From Curtobacterium sp. 'Ferrero' (GTDB lineage Bacteria; Actinomycetota; Actinomycetes; Actinomycetales; Microbacteriaceae): a stretch of DNA of 64,000 nt. The notes beneath the pieces were generated by a model. The model had not been told where the DNA came from. It saw only the letters and a program-made list of their open reading frames with translations, and ran no database searches. Each line of letters opens with the position of its first letter. The first letter of the stretch is position 1. A program made the translations under genes and the position numbers. The DNA is taken from contig NZ_NXIA01000010.1 in NCBI RefSeq assembly GCF_002412165.1, positions 62,001 to 126,000 on the forward strand, in the 5' to 3' direction. This document shows positions 42,713-51,171 of the stretch, one piece after another.

Positions 42713-42755
42713 ATGCTATGGGGACCGTGTTTCCCCCCTGTTTCGCGGCGGTTGC
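42713..42755 (-). promoter_or_regulatory. Deaminase/ABC operon promoter with GlnR-like half-sites
   Basis: On the minus strand GCAAC (42751-42755), GAAAC (42740-42744) and GAAAC (42729-42733) are spaced by exactly 6 nt each, then 10 nt after the last lies TAGCAT (42713-42718) as -10. The 11-bp periodicity and half-sites match the GlnR box (gTnAC-n6-GAAAC). Confidence 0.6.
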
Positions 42756-42767
42756 CGTTCGTGACAC

Positions 42768-42795
42768 ACCGCTCCGGCACCTGGACCGGAGCGGT
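42768..42795 (+). promoter_or_regulatory. Leader hairpin before the XRE-cupin gene
   Basis: ACCGCTCCGG (42768-42777) pairs perfectly with CCGGAGCGGT (42786-42795), 9 bases before the CAGGAG ribosome-binding site (42805-42810). It may affect translation or simply be an operator. Confidence 0.4.
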
Positions 42796-42816
42796 CCGAG
42801 ACGCCAGGAGACGTCC

Positions 42817-43446
42817 ATGCCGACCGACATCATCGAGACCGAGCGCGCCAACCAGCGCGTGGTCGACGAGCAGGCCCGCCGCATCGGCGAGCACATCCGT
42901 GGTCTCCGCCGCGACCGAGCGCTGACCCTCGTGCAGCTCGCCGAGCTGACCGGACTGTCGCACCCGTTCCTCAGCCAGCTCGAACGCGGGCACTCGCGGG
43001 CGAGCATGGTCTCGCTCGAGAAGATCGCGGTCGCGCTCGGCACCAGCCAGGTCGAGCTGCTCGCCGCCGGCGACCCGTACCTCCGGGGACCGGACGACCC
43101 GCGTCCCGACGTGCTCCGGGCCGACGAGGGTGCCCGCGGTCCCTTCTCGCAGGGCGAGGCACGGCTGCTCGTGCACGGCGGCGAGCACGCGTTCGAGCCG
43201 CTCGAGTGGACCGGTCAGAACACCGACCCCGGGGACTTCTACGAGCACCGGGAGGACGAGTTCCTCTACGTGCTCGCCGGGGCGGTCCGGCTCGACCTCG
43301 GCGACGACGAGCCGCTGCTGCTCGGGCCCGGCGACTCGGCGTACTACCGCGGCGGGACACCGCACCGGTGGTGCAGTCCGGTCGGCACCCGGTTCCACCT
43401 CATCGTCGTCAAGGAGAGCCCCGCGCGGAGCGGAGGCCGGTCGTGA
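42817..43446 (+). CDS. XRE family regulator with cupin domain
   Basis: A 209-residue regulator. XRE helix-turn-helix at about 22-78 (GEHIRGLRRDRALTLVQLAELTGLSHPFLSQLERG), cupin domain at about 130-205 (FYEHREDEFLYVLAGAVRLDLGDDEPLLLGPGDSAYYRGGTPHRW). Divergent from the deaminase-ABC operon with a perfect palindrome between them, so it likely controls that operon. ATG with CAGGAG. Overlaps the reductase gene by GTGA, meaning regulator and reductase are made together. Confidence 0.9.
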   Translation: MPTDIIETERANQRVVDEQARRIGEHIRGLRRDRALTLVQLAELTGLSHPFLSQLERGHSRASMVSLEKIAVALGTSQVELLAAGDPYLRGPDDPRPDVLRADEGARGPFSQGEARLLVHGGEHAFEPLEWTGQNTDPGDFYEHREDEFLYVLAGAVRLDLGDDEPLLLGPGDSAYYRGGTPHRWCSPVGTRFHLIVVKESPARSGGRS

Positions 43447-44411
43447 ACGGCGGCATCTCGAACGGTGCGGCCGGGCGGTTCCGTGTCCGAGTCGCTCGCC
43501 GCGCCGCCGTCGCACGGGACGTCGTCGTGCTCGACCTCGCCCCGACGGGCGGGACGCCCCTCCCGACCTGGGAGCCCGGTGCCCACATCGACGTCGAGGT
43601 CGCCCCCGGTACCGAACGGCAGTACTCCCTCGTCGCGACCACCCCCGTCGGGCACTGGCGGGTCGCCGTGCTCCGGGAGCCCGACGGCCGAGGCGGGTCG
43701 GTCGCCGTGCACGAGCGGGTGGACGTTGGCGACGAGCTCGTCGTCGGTGGTCCCCGGAACCACTTCGGCTTCGACCCGGCGCGTCCGGCGGTGTTCGTCG
43801 CCGGGGGGATCGGCATCACCCCGATCGCGGCGATGATCGAGGCGGCCGAGGCCGCTCGGACCCCGTGGGAACTGCACTACGCCGGACGGAGCCGGGCCGA
43901 CATGGCCTTCGCGGCAGACCTCGCCGCCGCGTACCCGGAGCGCGTGTCGATCCTGGCGGCGGACGAGGGCGGACGGCTCGACGTCGCCGCGCTCCTCGCC
44001 GCGCCGCGCGACGCGGTCGTGTACTGCTGCGGTCCGACCCGGCTGATGGACGCCGTCGTCGCGGCTGCCGTCCACTGGCCCGACGGCAGCGTGCGGGTCG
44101 AGCGGTTCGCGGCGCTGGCGGACGCGACGGCCCCGGGGGACTCCTTCGAGGTCGAGTTCGCCCTGACCGGCGAGACGTTCACCGTGCCCGCGGAGCGGTC
44201 GGTCCTCGCGGTCGCCGAGGACGCCGGGGTGTTCGTGCTGTCGTCCTGCCGCGAGGGCACCTGCGGCACGTGCGAGACGCCGGTGCTCGAGGGCGCCGTG
44301 GACCACCGTGACACCGTCCTCAGCCCGGCGGAGCAGGCCGAGGACCGCGTCATGATGATCTGCGTCTCGCGGGCGGCGGCGGGGTGCCCGAAGCTCGTGC
44401 TCGAACTGTAG
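43443..44411 (+). CDS. Oxygenase reductase (FMN/NAD, C-terminal 2Fe-2S ferredoxin), vanillate demethylase-type
   Basis: A 322-residue class IA-type reductase. FMN-binding RQYSLV (59-64), NAD-binding GGIGITPI (121-128) and YCCGPTRLMDAV, then a plant-type [2Fe-2S] domain with C269, C274, C277 and C307 (SCREGTCGTC...C). Such reductases feed electrons to Rieske oxygenases (VanB/PobB/carnitine oxygenase type). No oxygenase gene is present in the window. It overlaps the XRE-cupin gene by 4 nt. The partner may be encoded elsewhere or the reductase may serve another acceptor. Confidence 0.9.
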   Translation: MNGGISNGAAGRFRVRVARRAAVARDVVVLDLAPTGGTPLPTWEPGAHIDVEVAPGTERQYSLVATTPVGHWRVAVLREPDGRGGSVAVHERVDVGDELVVGGPRNHFGFDPARPAVFVAGGIGITPIAAMIEAAEAARTPWELHYAGRSRADMAFAADLAAAYPERVSILAADEGGRLDVAALLAAPRDAVVYCCGPTRLMDAVVAAAVHWPDGSVRVERFAALADATAPGDSFEVEFALTGETFTVPAERSVLAVAEDAGVFVLSSCREGTCGTCETPVLEGAVDHRDTVLSPAEQAEDRVMMICVSRAAAGCPKLVLEL

Positions 44412-44434
44412 GGCGCGCGCACGGGCGGACCGGC

Positions 44435-44474
44435 GTCCGCGGCGGCCCGGCACCGCCGACGCCGATCCGCGGAC
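44435..44474. terminator. Possible hairpin between convergent genes
   Basis: GTCCGCGG (44435-44442) can pair with CCGCGGAC (44467-44474); a competing GCCCGGCA/TGCCGGGC pairing overlaps it. It lies between the reductase stop and the amidohydrolase stop. Confidence 0.35.
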
Positions 44475-44485
44475 CTGCCGGGCCC

Positions 44486-45883
44486 CTACGGCCGCTCGGT
44501 GTCGTCCAACGACGCGCCGGTCAACGCCGACAGCCGTTCCAGGCCCGCCTCGCGGACGAGCTGCTTCGCGAGCGGTCGCGCCCGTGCCACGGCCTCGCCG
44601 ACGTCGACCTTCGTGACCTCGCCGTGCTCGACGCTGAGGTCGCCGTCGACCCAGACATCGCGCACCTCCCGGCTCCCCGCGACGAACACGACCGCCTGGT
44701 ACGGGTCGTGCACGTTCGCCAGCGTCGGGCCGTCGCCGTCGAACACGACGAGGTCGGCGCGCTTGCCGGGTTCCAACGAGCCGATCTCGTCGTCCATCCG
44801 GAGCGCCCGGGCTCCGCCGAGCGTGGCCATCTCGAACGCTTCGCGGGCGCTCATCGCCGTCGCCTGCAGGTCGCGCACACGGGCGAGGAGCGCGGCGGTC
44901 TTCATCGCCTGCAGGAAGTCCTGCGAGTCGTTCGACGCAGGGCCGTCGACGCCGATGCCGACCGGGATCCCGAGCGCACGCATCTCCGCCACCGGTGCGA
45001 TGCCGCTCGCGAGGATGCCGTTCGCGACGGGGTTGTGCGCGACGCCGACACCGTTGGCGGCGTACCGCTCGCGGTCGTCGCGGTCGACCCAGACGCTGTG
45101 GGCGGCGATGACCGGCACCCGGAACATGCCCGTCGCCTCGGCGTGGCCGACGACGGTGCGCCCGGTGCGCTGCCGGGCGGCCGTGACCTCCTCGCGGACC
45201 TCCTGGATGTGGATGTGGATGCCGTGGCCGCCGTCGACGGCGTACCCGATGTGCTCCTCCCACGCCGCGTCGGTGTAGCGGCCGATCGAGGACATGCCGA
45301 CGCGGAACGTGCTGTAGCGACTCCGGTCGGCTGCTTCGCGGAGCGCGTGGAACTCCTCGATGATCGGTGCCGGCCCGAACCCGCGGTCGACGTCGCCCGA
45401 CCCGAACGAGACCACGCCCCGCAGGCCGAGGTCCTCGAGCGCCTGGACCACACCGGGGGTCGCCGGCTCGCCGGGGATCGGGTCGGAGCAGAACATGTCG
45501 TTGGCGGTCGTCACGCCGCTCCGGAGCATCTGGATGCCCTGCAGCACGGTGCCCGCGTACGCCTTGTCGCGCGTCATCACCGGGTTGACGCGCGAGATCA
45601 GCTCCTGCAGCCACTCCCAGAGCGTGTACTGCGAACCGATCCCGGTGATGAGCCCCTCGCTGAAGTGCCCGTGCGTGTTGACGAAGCCGGGGGTGACGAT
45701 GTCGTCGGCCCCGCCGCGGACCGTGGCGTCGGGGTGCTCTGCGGCGAGTTCGGCGAAGGTGCCGACCGCGGCGACCCGCGGCCCGTCGAGGAGCACGGCG
45801 CCGTCCCGGATCGCGGCCGGGGTCGACGAGGAGTCGGGGGCGGCGGTGAGGACCCAGCCGCCGCGGACGAGAGTGCGGGTCAT
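44486..45883 (-). CDS. Amidohydrolase (AtzA/TrzA/8-oxoguanine deaminase-like)
   Basis: A 465-residue zinc aminohydrolase of the SsnA/AtzA group. All metal and catalytic residues are visible: H71 and H73 (THGHFSE), H225 and E228 (HIHIQE), H262 (AHSVW) and D313 (GVDGPASND). Likely deaminates an aminated purine, pyrimidine or triazine-like ring; exact substrate unknown. Leaderless: TAGGGT (minus, 45891-45896) is 7 nt before the ATG, with GlnR-like half-sites just upstream. It is divergent from a paralogue-like gene at 46002 that lacks several of these residues. Confidence 0.88.
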   Translation of the reverse strand: MTRTLVRGGWVLTAAPDSSSTPAAIRDGAVLLDGPRVAAVGTFAELAAEHPDATVRGGADDIVTPGFVNTHGHFSEGLITGIGSQYTLWEWLQELISRVNPVMTRDKAYAGTVLQGIQMLRSGVTTANDMFCSDPIPGEPATPGVVQALEDLGLRGVVSFGSGDVDRGFGPAPIIEEFHALREAADRSRYSTFRVGMSSIGRYTDAAWEEHIGYAVDGGHGIHIHIQEVREEVTAARQRTGRTVVGHAEATGMFRVPVIAAHSVWVDRDDRERYAANGVGVAHNPVANGILASGIAPVAEMRALGIPVGIGVDGPASNDSQDFLQAMKTAALLARVRDLQATAMSAREAFEMATLGGARALRMDDEIGSLEPGKRADLVVFDGDGPTLANVHDPYQAVVFVAGSREVRDVWVDGDLSVEHGEVTKVDVGEAVARARPLAKQLVREAGLERLSALTGASLDDTERP

Positions 45884-45890
45884 GCCCGCG

Positions 45891-45922
45891 ACCCTAGGAG
45901 GGCCGTGTCACACGGGTGTTAC
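45891..45922 (-). promoter_or_regulatory. Leaderless promoter with GlnR-like half-sites
   Basis: On the minus strand GTAAC (45918-45922), 6 nt, GTGAC (45907-45911), 10 nt, then TAGGGT (45891-45896), 7 nt before the ATG at 45883. Same phase between the proximal half-site and -10 as in the other five promoters of the island. Confidence 0.55.
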
Positions 45923-45962
45923 CGGCAGGTGTCGGCCGGGGACGGCTGCGGCGCCGCGGCCC

Positions 45963-45994
45963 GACACGAGCCGGAAACGCGGCGCTGCTAGAAC
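45963..45994 (+). promoter_or_regulatory. Leaderless promoter with GlnR-like half-sites
   Basis: GACAC (45963-45967, one mismatch to GTnAC), 6 nt, GAAAC (45974-45978), 10 nt, TAGAAC (45989-45994), then 7 nt to the ATG at 46002. Confidence 0.55.
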
Positions 45995-46001
45995 TGCCGA
46001 C

Positions 46002-47324
46002 ATGCTCACCGTCTCCGGCGCCGTCCGTGTCCTCGTCGATCCGCGGACCGAGCGGGACGGCGACGTCGTGCTCGACGACGGCTCCGGGACGGAGACCGTC
46101 CTCGACGCCGAGGGCTGTGTCGTCACCGCCGGCTTGGTGAACGCACACCACCACCTGCTGCAGACCGCGTTCCGGACCCTCCCCGGGACGCGTGGCGTCC
46201 CGATGGCGGACTGGCTGCCGGCGATGGCCGCCGCGTACACGCGGGTCGGTCACGATCCCGAGCTCTACGCGCTGGCCGCGTCCGTGGGCGCCGCTGAGGG
46301 CCTCCTGTCCGGCGTCACGACGATCGCCGACCACCACCTGAACTGGCCCGCGGACGGCACCGCCGAGGACACCGTCGCCCTGGCGGCGGCGACCGCCGAC
46401 GCGGTGCGCGCCCTGGGTGGACGGATCGTCTTCGTGCGGGGTGCGGCGCGGGACGACCCGAACCGGGCGGGCGAGTCCGCCGAGGCGATCGTCCGGGGGC
46501 TGCTCGCTCCCGGAGCGGTCGGGGGCGTCGATCCGGACGGTCGCCTGCAGGTCGCGGTCGGTCCGGCCGGTGTGCACTCCGACCCCGAGGCGACGTTCCG
46601 CGTGCTCGGCGACGTCGCCAGACGGCACGGCCTCCGGCGGCGGACCCAGGCCAACGAGCAGGTGGACACCGCGATCGCCCTGGAGCGCTACGGGCGCCGA
46701 CCGGTCGACCTGCTCGAGGAGTGGGGCTGGCTCGCGCCCGACGTCACGCTCGCGCACCTCTGCGACGTGACGGACGACGAGATCGCACGGCTCGCGGCGG
46801 CCGGCGTCACCGCGACGCACGCGCCCGGGTGTGACGTGCCGATGGGGTGGGGGATCGCGCCCGTCGCACGGCTGGCAGAGGCCGGCGTCCCGGTCGGGCT
46901 CGGGACGAGCGGCGGCGGGAGCAACGACGCCGGGCACCTGCTGGCGGACGCCCGGCTCGCGATGCAGGTCTCGGCCCTCGTCGGATCGCAGCTCACGGCG
47001 CGACGGGTCCTCGGCATGGCGACGGAGGGCTCGGCGACCGGACTCGGGCGTCCGGAACTCGGCCACCTCGGCGCCGGGACCGCCGGCGACCTGTGCGTCT
47101 GGGACGTGTCGGGGGTGGCCGACGCCGGGGTCGACGACCCGGTCGCGGGCCTCCTGTGGGCATCGCCGGGGCGACGACCGCGGCACGTGGTCGTCGGCGG
47201 GCGTGTGGTCGTCCGTGACGGCCGTCTGGTCGACGCGGACGAGCGCGAGCTGGCAGCGCGGCTCCGGGAGCGTCTCGGCCGGACGCCGGCCGCGTCGGCG
47301 CGCGCGGATGGCCCTCCCGCCTGA
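46002..47324 (+). CDS. Amidohydrolase family protein with altered metal site
   Basis: A 440-residue protein of the 8-oxoguanine deaminase/SsnA group by overall pattern: NAHHHLLQTAFRTLPG (from residue 47) keeps the first HxH, and LAHLCDVTDDEI keeps H252. However, the usual HxHxxE segment reads RTQANEQ (214-220), so the metal His is Q216, and the usual GxDGxxSND reads GTSGGGSND (301-309), so the metal Asp is S303. It may be catalytically dead, bind metal differently, or catalyse another reaction. Leaderless, with a GlnR-like promoter, divergent from the intact paralogue. Confidence 0.82.
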   Translation: MLTVSGAVRVLVDPRTERDGDVVLDDGSGTETVLDAEGCVVTAGLVNAHHHLLQTAFRTLPGTRGVPMADWLPAMAAAYTRVGHDPELYALAASVGAAEGLLSGVTTIADHHLNWPADGTAEDTVALAAATADAVRALGGRIVFVRGAARDDPNRAGESAEAIVRGLLAPGAVGGVDPDGRLQVAVGPAGVHSDPEATFRVLGDVARRHGLRRRTQANEQVDTAIALERYGRRPVDLLEEWGWLAPDVTLAHLCDVTDDEIARLAAAGVTATHAPGCDVPMGWGIAPVARLAEAGVPVGLGTSGGGSNDAGHLLADARLAMQVSALVGSQLTARRVLGMATEGSATGLGRPELGHLGAGTAGDLCVWDVSGVADAGVDDPVAGLLWASPGRRPRHVVVGGRVVVRDGRLVDADERELAARLRERLGRTPAASARADGPPA

Positions 47325-47330
47325 CGGGTC

Positions 47331-47352
47331 GACCGCGTGTCGGCGCGCGGTC
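47331..47352. terminator. Hairpin between convergent genes
   Basis: GACCGCG (47331-47337) pairs with CGCGGTC (47346-47352) around an 8-base loop, just after the amidohydrolase stop and before the XdhC stop on the other strand. Confidence 0.5.
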
Positions 47353-47377
47353 CACGCGTGGCCGGCCGGGAGGCACG

Positions 47378-48370
47378 TCACCCGACCGCGAGCGGCCTCC
47401 GGTGGACGGGACCCGCGCCCTGGGCCAGGGGGCGGCCGTCGGCGCCCGTCCGCGTGGCGATCACCTCCGCCATGATCGACACGGCGACCTCCGCCGGGGT
47501 GCGTGCCCCGATGTCCAGGCCGATCGGCGACCGCAACCGGTGCAGGTCCGGCGTCCCGAGCGCCTCGAGCTCGACGATCCGACGCGCGTGCGTCGCGCGC
47601 GATCCCATCGCGCCGACGTAGCCGGCGCCGCGGCGCAGCGCGAGGTCGATGACCTCCGCGTCGAACCGGTCGTCGTGGGAGAGCACGATGACGACGGTCG
47701 AGGCGTCGATCGCGGTGTCGGCGAGCGTCCGTGTCGGCCAGCCGAGGACGAGCCCGTGCGCGGCCGGGAACCGCTCGGGGGTGAGGAACACCGGTCGGGG
47801 GTCGTGGACGGTGACGGCGTAGCCGAGCACGGACGCCGCGTTGGTGACGGCGACCGCGAACTCGACGGCGCCGACGACGAGGCAGCGGGCACGGCCGCCG
47901 GCGTACTCGGTGAACACCCGGCCGCGGCACCCGTCGGGGGTGGTGACGACCTGTCCGAGGGACCCGGGCGCGAGCGAGAGCGCGAGCGTCGTCGGCGACC
48001 CGACGGACGCGTGCCGGAGGGCCTCGACGACGGCGGTGTCGTCCGGTGTGACCCGGTGCACGAGCACCTCGACGCGGCCGCCGCAGCGCAGTGCCGGTGC
48101 CCACACGGCGTCCGGGTCGTCCGGCGCGGCGTCGAACCCGAACCGCTCGAGCACGGCCTCGCCGGTCTCGGCGACGGTCTCGGCCACCGTGTGGAGGACG
48201 CCCTCGACGCATCCGCCGGAGATCGTCCCGACGACGTGCCCGCCGGGCAGCACGGCCATCGACGTCCCGGTGCCGCTCGGGGCGCTGCCCTGGACGTCCA
48301 CCGCGGTCGCGACGACGACGGACCCGCCGGTGTCGAGGACGGCGAGGAGGCGGTCGGCGAGTTCGAACAT
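47378..48370 (-). CDS. xdhC: XdhC family protein (molybdenum cofactor insertion for xanthine dehydrogenase)
   Basis: A 330-residue XdhC/CoxI-family chaperone that sulfurates and delivers molybdenum cofactor to xanthine dehydrogenase. N-terminal XdhC domain has VDVQGSAPSGTGTSMAVLPGG and GTISGGCVEG; the C-terminal Rossmann domain has CLVVGAVEFAVAV and GYVGAMGSRATHARR. The ATG overlaps the stop of the XDH gene by one base (TGATG). Third gene of the xdh operon. Confidence 0.92.
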   Translation of the reverse strand: MFELADRLLAVLDTGGSVVVATAVDVQGSAPSGTGTSMAVLPGGHVVGTISGGCVEGVLHTVAETVAETGEAVLERFGFDAAPDDPDAVWAPALRCGGRVEVLVHRVTPDDTAVVEALRHASVGSPTTLALSLAPGSLGQVVTTPDGCRGRVFTEYAGGRARCLVVGAVEFAVAVTNAASVLGYAVTVHDPRPVFLTPERFPAAHGLVLGWPTRTLADTAIDASTVVIVLSHDDRFDAEVIDLALRRGAGYVGAMGSRATHARRIVELEALGTPDLHRLRSPIGLDIGARTPAEVAVSIMAEVIATRTGADGRPLAQGAGPVHRRPLAVG

Positions 48371-51171
48371 CAGGACCTCCCGGTCTCGACGAGTGCCCAG
48401 ACCCGGTCCCGGGTCATCGGGAGGCGGTACGGACGGACACCGATCGCGTCGCGGACGGCGTTCGCCACGGCGGGTGCGACGGGGTTGTAGGGCGCCTCGC
48501 TCATGGACTTCGCGCCGAGCGGGCCGAGCGGGTCGTGGGTCTCGGCGAACAGGACCTCGGTGCGCGGCACGTCGGAGATCTTCGGGACGCGGTAGTTGCG
48601 GAAGCTGTCGGTCGTCACGCGCCCGGTGTCGTCGAGCACCACCTCCTCGTAGAGCGACGAGCCGATCGCCTGCGCGGCGCCGCCCTCGACCTGGCCGCGG
48701 AGCTGTTCGGGGTTCATCACGGTCCCGGCGTCGACGGCCTGCACGCTCTGCAGCACCCGGACCTCGCCGGTCGGGCGGTGCACGGCGACCCGGACCCCGT
48801 GCACCGTGAACGCGAGGGACCGCGGTGTGCCGTCGTGCTGTCCGTGGGCGACGAGGGGACCCGCCGCGAGCAGCTCGGCCGTCGGGACGTGGACGTCGCC
48901 GACGCGGACGCCGTCGGGCCCGACGTGGACCGCCGGGCCGAGGACGCCGGTGGCGGTCCGGGGCGTCCGGTCCGCCACGACCGTCGTCGCCCGCTCGACG
49001 ATCAGCTCGCGGAGGGCGGTGGCCGCCGCGTGCAGGGCCTTGCCGGCGACCACCACACCGGCGGAGCCGAACGCACCGGTGTCGTACCGGGCGGCGTCGG
49101 TGTCGGACTGGTGGACCGTGATCCGGTCCGGGGTGGTGCCGAGGGCGGTGGCGACGAGCTGGGTGTGCACGGTGGTCGTGCCGTTGCCGAACTCCGCCGT
49201 CCCGACGCCGACCCGGTAACGCCCCTCCCCGGTGAGTTCCACCGTCGCGTGCGCGTGGTGCCCTCGCGGGGGGACGGTGGCGATCGCCGCGACGGCCATC
49301 CCGCTGCCGGACACCCAGTCAGCCGAGTCGTCGAGCACGGGGCCGTCCATGCACGGCAGCGCGCGGTCGTGCTCGGCGGTGTCGGGTCCGGTGGCGAGGG
49401 CGTCCTCGACCAGGTCGATGCACTGGTCGAGGCCGGAGCTGCCGTCGAACTGCAGGTCGGTCTCCTCGTCGGGGTCCGTCACCACCAGCGCGTCGCCGGG
49501 CACGATGACGTTGCGTCGGCGCAGCGCGAACGGGTCGATCCCGAGTTCGCGGGCCAGTTCGTCCATCGCCGACTCGACGGCGAAGACCACCTGGCCGAGG
49601 CCGTACCCGCGGAACGCCCCGGACGGCAGGTTGTTGGTGTAGACGGACTCGGCGTCGACCCGCTTGTTCGGGCACCGGTACACCGCGACGGACTCGCTGA
49701 CGGAGTGGTACATGACACCGATGCCGTGGTTGCCGTACGCGCCGGTGTCCATCGTCTGGTCGACGTGCAACGCCGTCAGCACCCCCTCGGCGGTCGCGCC
49801 GAGCCGGACACGCACGCGCATGGGGTGCCGCGCGGGGGCGATGGTGAACTCGTCACGCCGGCTGAACTCGTACTGCACGGTCCGTCCGGTCCGGAGCACC
49901 GCGAGGGTGACGAGGTCCTCGGTGAGCAGCTCCTGCTTCCCGCCGAAGCCCCCGCCGACCCGCTTCGCCACGACGCGGACCCGTTCCGGGTCGAGCCCGA
50001 AGACCCGAGCCACCTCGTCGCGGACGAGGAACGGCACCTGGGTCGCGGTGCGCAGCACGAGCCGGCCGTCCGCGTCGATCCGCCCGCGGGTCGCGTGGGT
50101 CTCGAGCGCCGCGTGCGAGACACGGCCGGTCGACCACACCCCCTCGACCGTGGCCGCCGCGGTGGCGAGGGCCGCGTCGACGTCACCGGTCTCGCCGTGC
50201 AGGGCCGCGACGACGTTCCGCCCGGGCTCGGCGATGCGGTGCTCGGCCGTCGTCTTCTCGCCGTGCAGCAGCGGCGCACCCGGTCGCCGTGCGGCGTCGG
50301 GGTCGTGGACGCTCGGCAGGACCTCGTACTCGACCTCGAGGAGTGCGCAGGCCTGCTCGGCGACGCGGACGCTCTCGGCGACGACCGCCGCCACCCGCTG
50401 CCCGCGGAAGCGCAGCACGCGGTCGAGCACCAGGGTGTCGTCGGGGTCGTCGAGCCGCGACTCGTGGCGGCCGGTCGAGAACAGGACGCCCGGGTCGTCG
50501 CGCCAGGTGAGCACGGCGTGCACCCCGGGCAACGCCTCGGCTGCCCGGGAGTCGATGCGGACGATCCGGGCGTGCGCGTGCGGGCTGCCGAGGACGGCCA
50601 GGTGGAGCAGGGCCTCGGTCGCGCGGACGTCCGGCGAGGGCGGGACGTCGAGGGTGTACTCCTCGCGACCGGTCACGATCCGCATCGCGGCGGGTGCCCG
50701 GACGGACGCCCCCACGGCGTCGCCCGCCGGCCCGCAGGTGGTGTTGACGACCCCGGCGAGCGCGTCCTCGATCGCCCGGTACCCCGTGCACCGACAGAGG
50801 TTCCCCTTGAGGCGACGGTGGTGGTCGGCGAGGTCCTCAGCGGTGAACGTCGACGCGGTCACCACCATCCCCGCGGTGCAGAACCCGCACTGGAAGGCCG
50901 CGGCCTCGGCGAAGGCGCGTTGGACCGGGTGCGGCTGCTCCGGGGTGCCGAGCCCGGCGGCCGTCGTCACGGACCGGCCCTCGAGTCGGTGCGCCGGGGT
51001 GATGCAGGAGTGCACCGGCGTGCCGTCGACCAGGACGGAGCAGGCGCCGCAGTCCCCGGAGTCGCAGCCCTTCTTCACGGACGTGACTCCCTGCTCGCGC
51101 AGCAGCGTCCGGAGGACCTGACCCGGCTGGGGCTCCGCCTCGACCGGCGTGCCGTCGACCTCGAACCTCAT
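48370..51171 (-). CDS. xdhA: Xanthine dehydrogenase, fused 2Fe-2S and molybdopterin-binding subunit
   Basis: A 933-residue protein joining two chains that are often separate. Residues 1-160 are the iron-sulfur subunit: first cluster C36, C41, C44, C56; second cluster C95, C98, C126, C128. Residues about 165-933 are the molybdenum domain with GSPHAHARI, GGGFGGKQE, the FRGYGLGQ loop and a C-terminal SMSEAP segment that keeps the catalytic Glu. It would oxidise hypoxanthine/xanthine to urate. Start ATG 51171 overlaps the FAD-subunit stop (ATGA). Gene symbol by function, since naming differs between organisms. Confidence 0.9.
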   Translation of the reverse strand: MRFEVDGTPVEAEPQPGQVLRTLLREQGVTSVKKGCDSGDCGACSVLVDGTPVHSCITPAHRLEGRSVTTAAGLGTPEQPHPVQRAFAEAAAFQCGFCTAGMVVTASTFTAEDLADHHRRLKGNLCRCTGYRAIEDALAGVVNTTCGPAGDAVGASVRAPAAMRIVTGREEYTLDVPPSPDVRATEALLHLAVLGSPHAHARIVRIDSRAAEALPGVHAVLTWRDDPGVLFSTGRHESRLDDPDDTLVLDRVLRFRGQRVAAVVAESVRVAEQACALLEVEYEVLPSVHDPDAARRPGAPLLHGEKTTAEHRIAEPGRNVVAALHGETGDVDAALATAAATVEGVWSTGRVSHAALETHATRGRIDADGRLVLRTATQVPFLVRDEVARVFGLDPERVRVVAKRVGGGFGGKQELLTEDLVTLAVLRTGRTVQYEFSRRDEFTIAPARHPMRVRVRLGATAEGVLTALHVDQTMDTGAYGNHGIGVMYHSVSESVAVYRCPNKRVDAESVYTNNLPSGAFRGYGLGQVVFAVESAMDELARELGIDPFALRRRNVIVPGDALVVTDPDEETDLQFDGSSGLDQCIDLVEDALATGPDTAEHDRALPCMDGPVLDDSADWVSGSGMAVAAIATVPPRGHHAHATVELTGEGRYRVGVGTAEFGNGTTTVHTQLVATALGTTPDRITVHQSDTDAARYDTGAFGSAGVVVAGKALHAAATALRELIVERATTVVADRTPRTATGVLGPAVHVGPDGVRVGDVHVPTAELLAAGPLVAHGQHDGTPRSLAFTVHGVRVAVHRPTGEVRVLQSVQAVDAGTVMNPEQLRGQVEGGAAQAIGSSLYEEVVLDDTGRVTTDSFRNYRVPKISDVPRTEVLFAETHDPLGPLGAKSMSEAPYNPVAPAVANAVRDAIGVRPYRLPMTRDRVWALVETGRS

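Noticed and set aside
46002..47324. Frameshift as cause of the missing ligands
   Set aside because: The reading frame and flanking conserved segments are continuous around residues 214-220 and 301-309, so these look like substitutions, not a local frame change.
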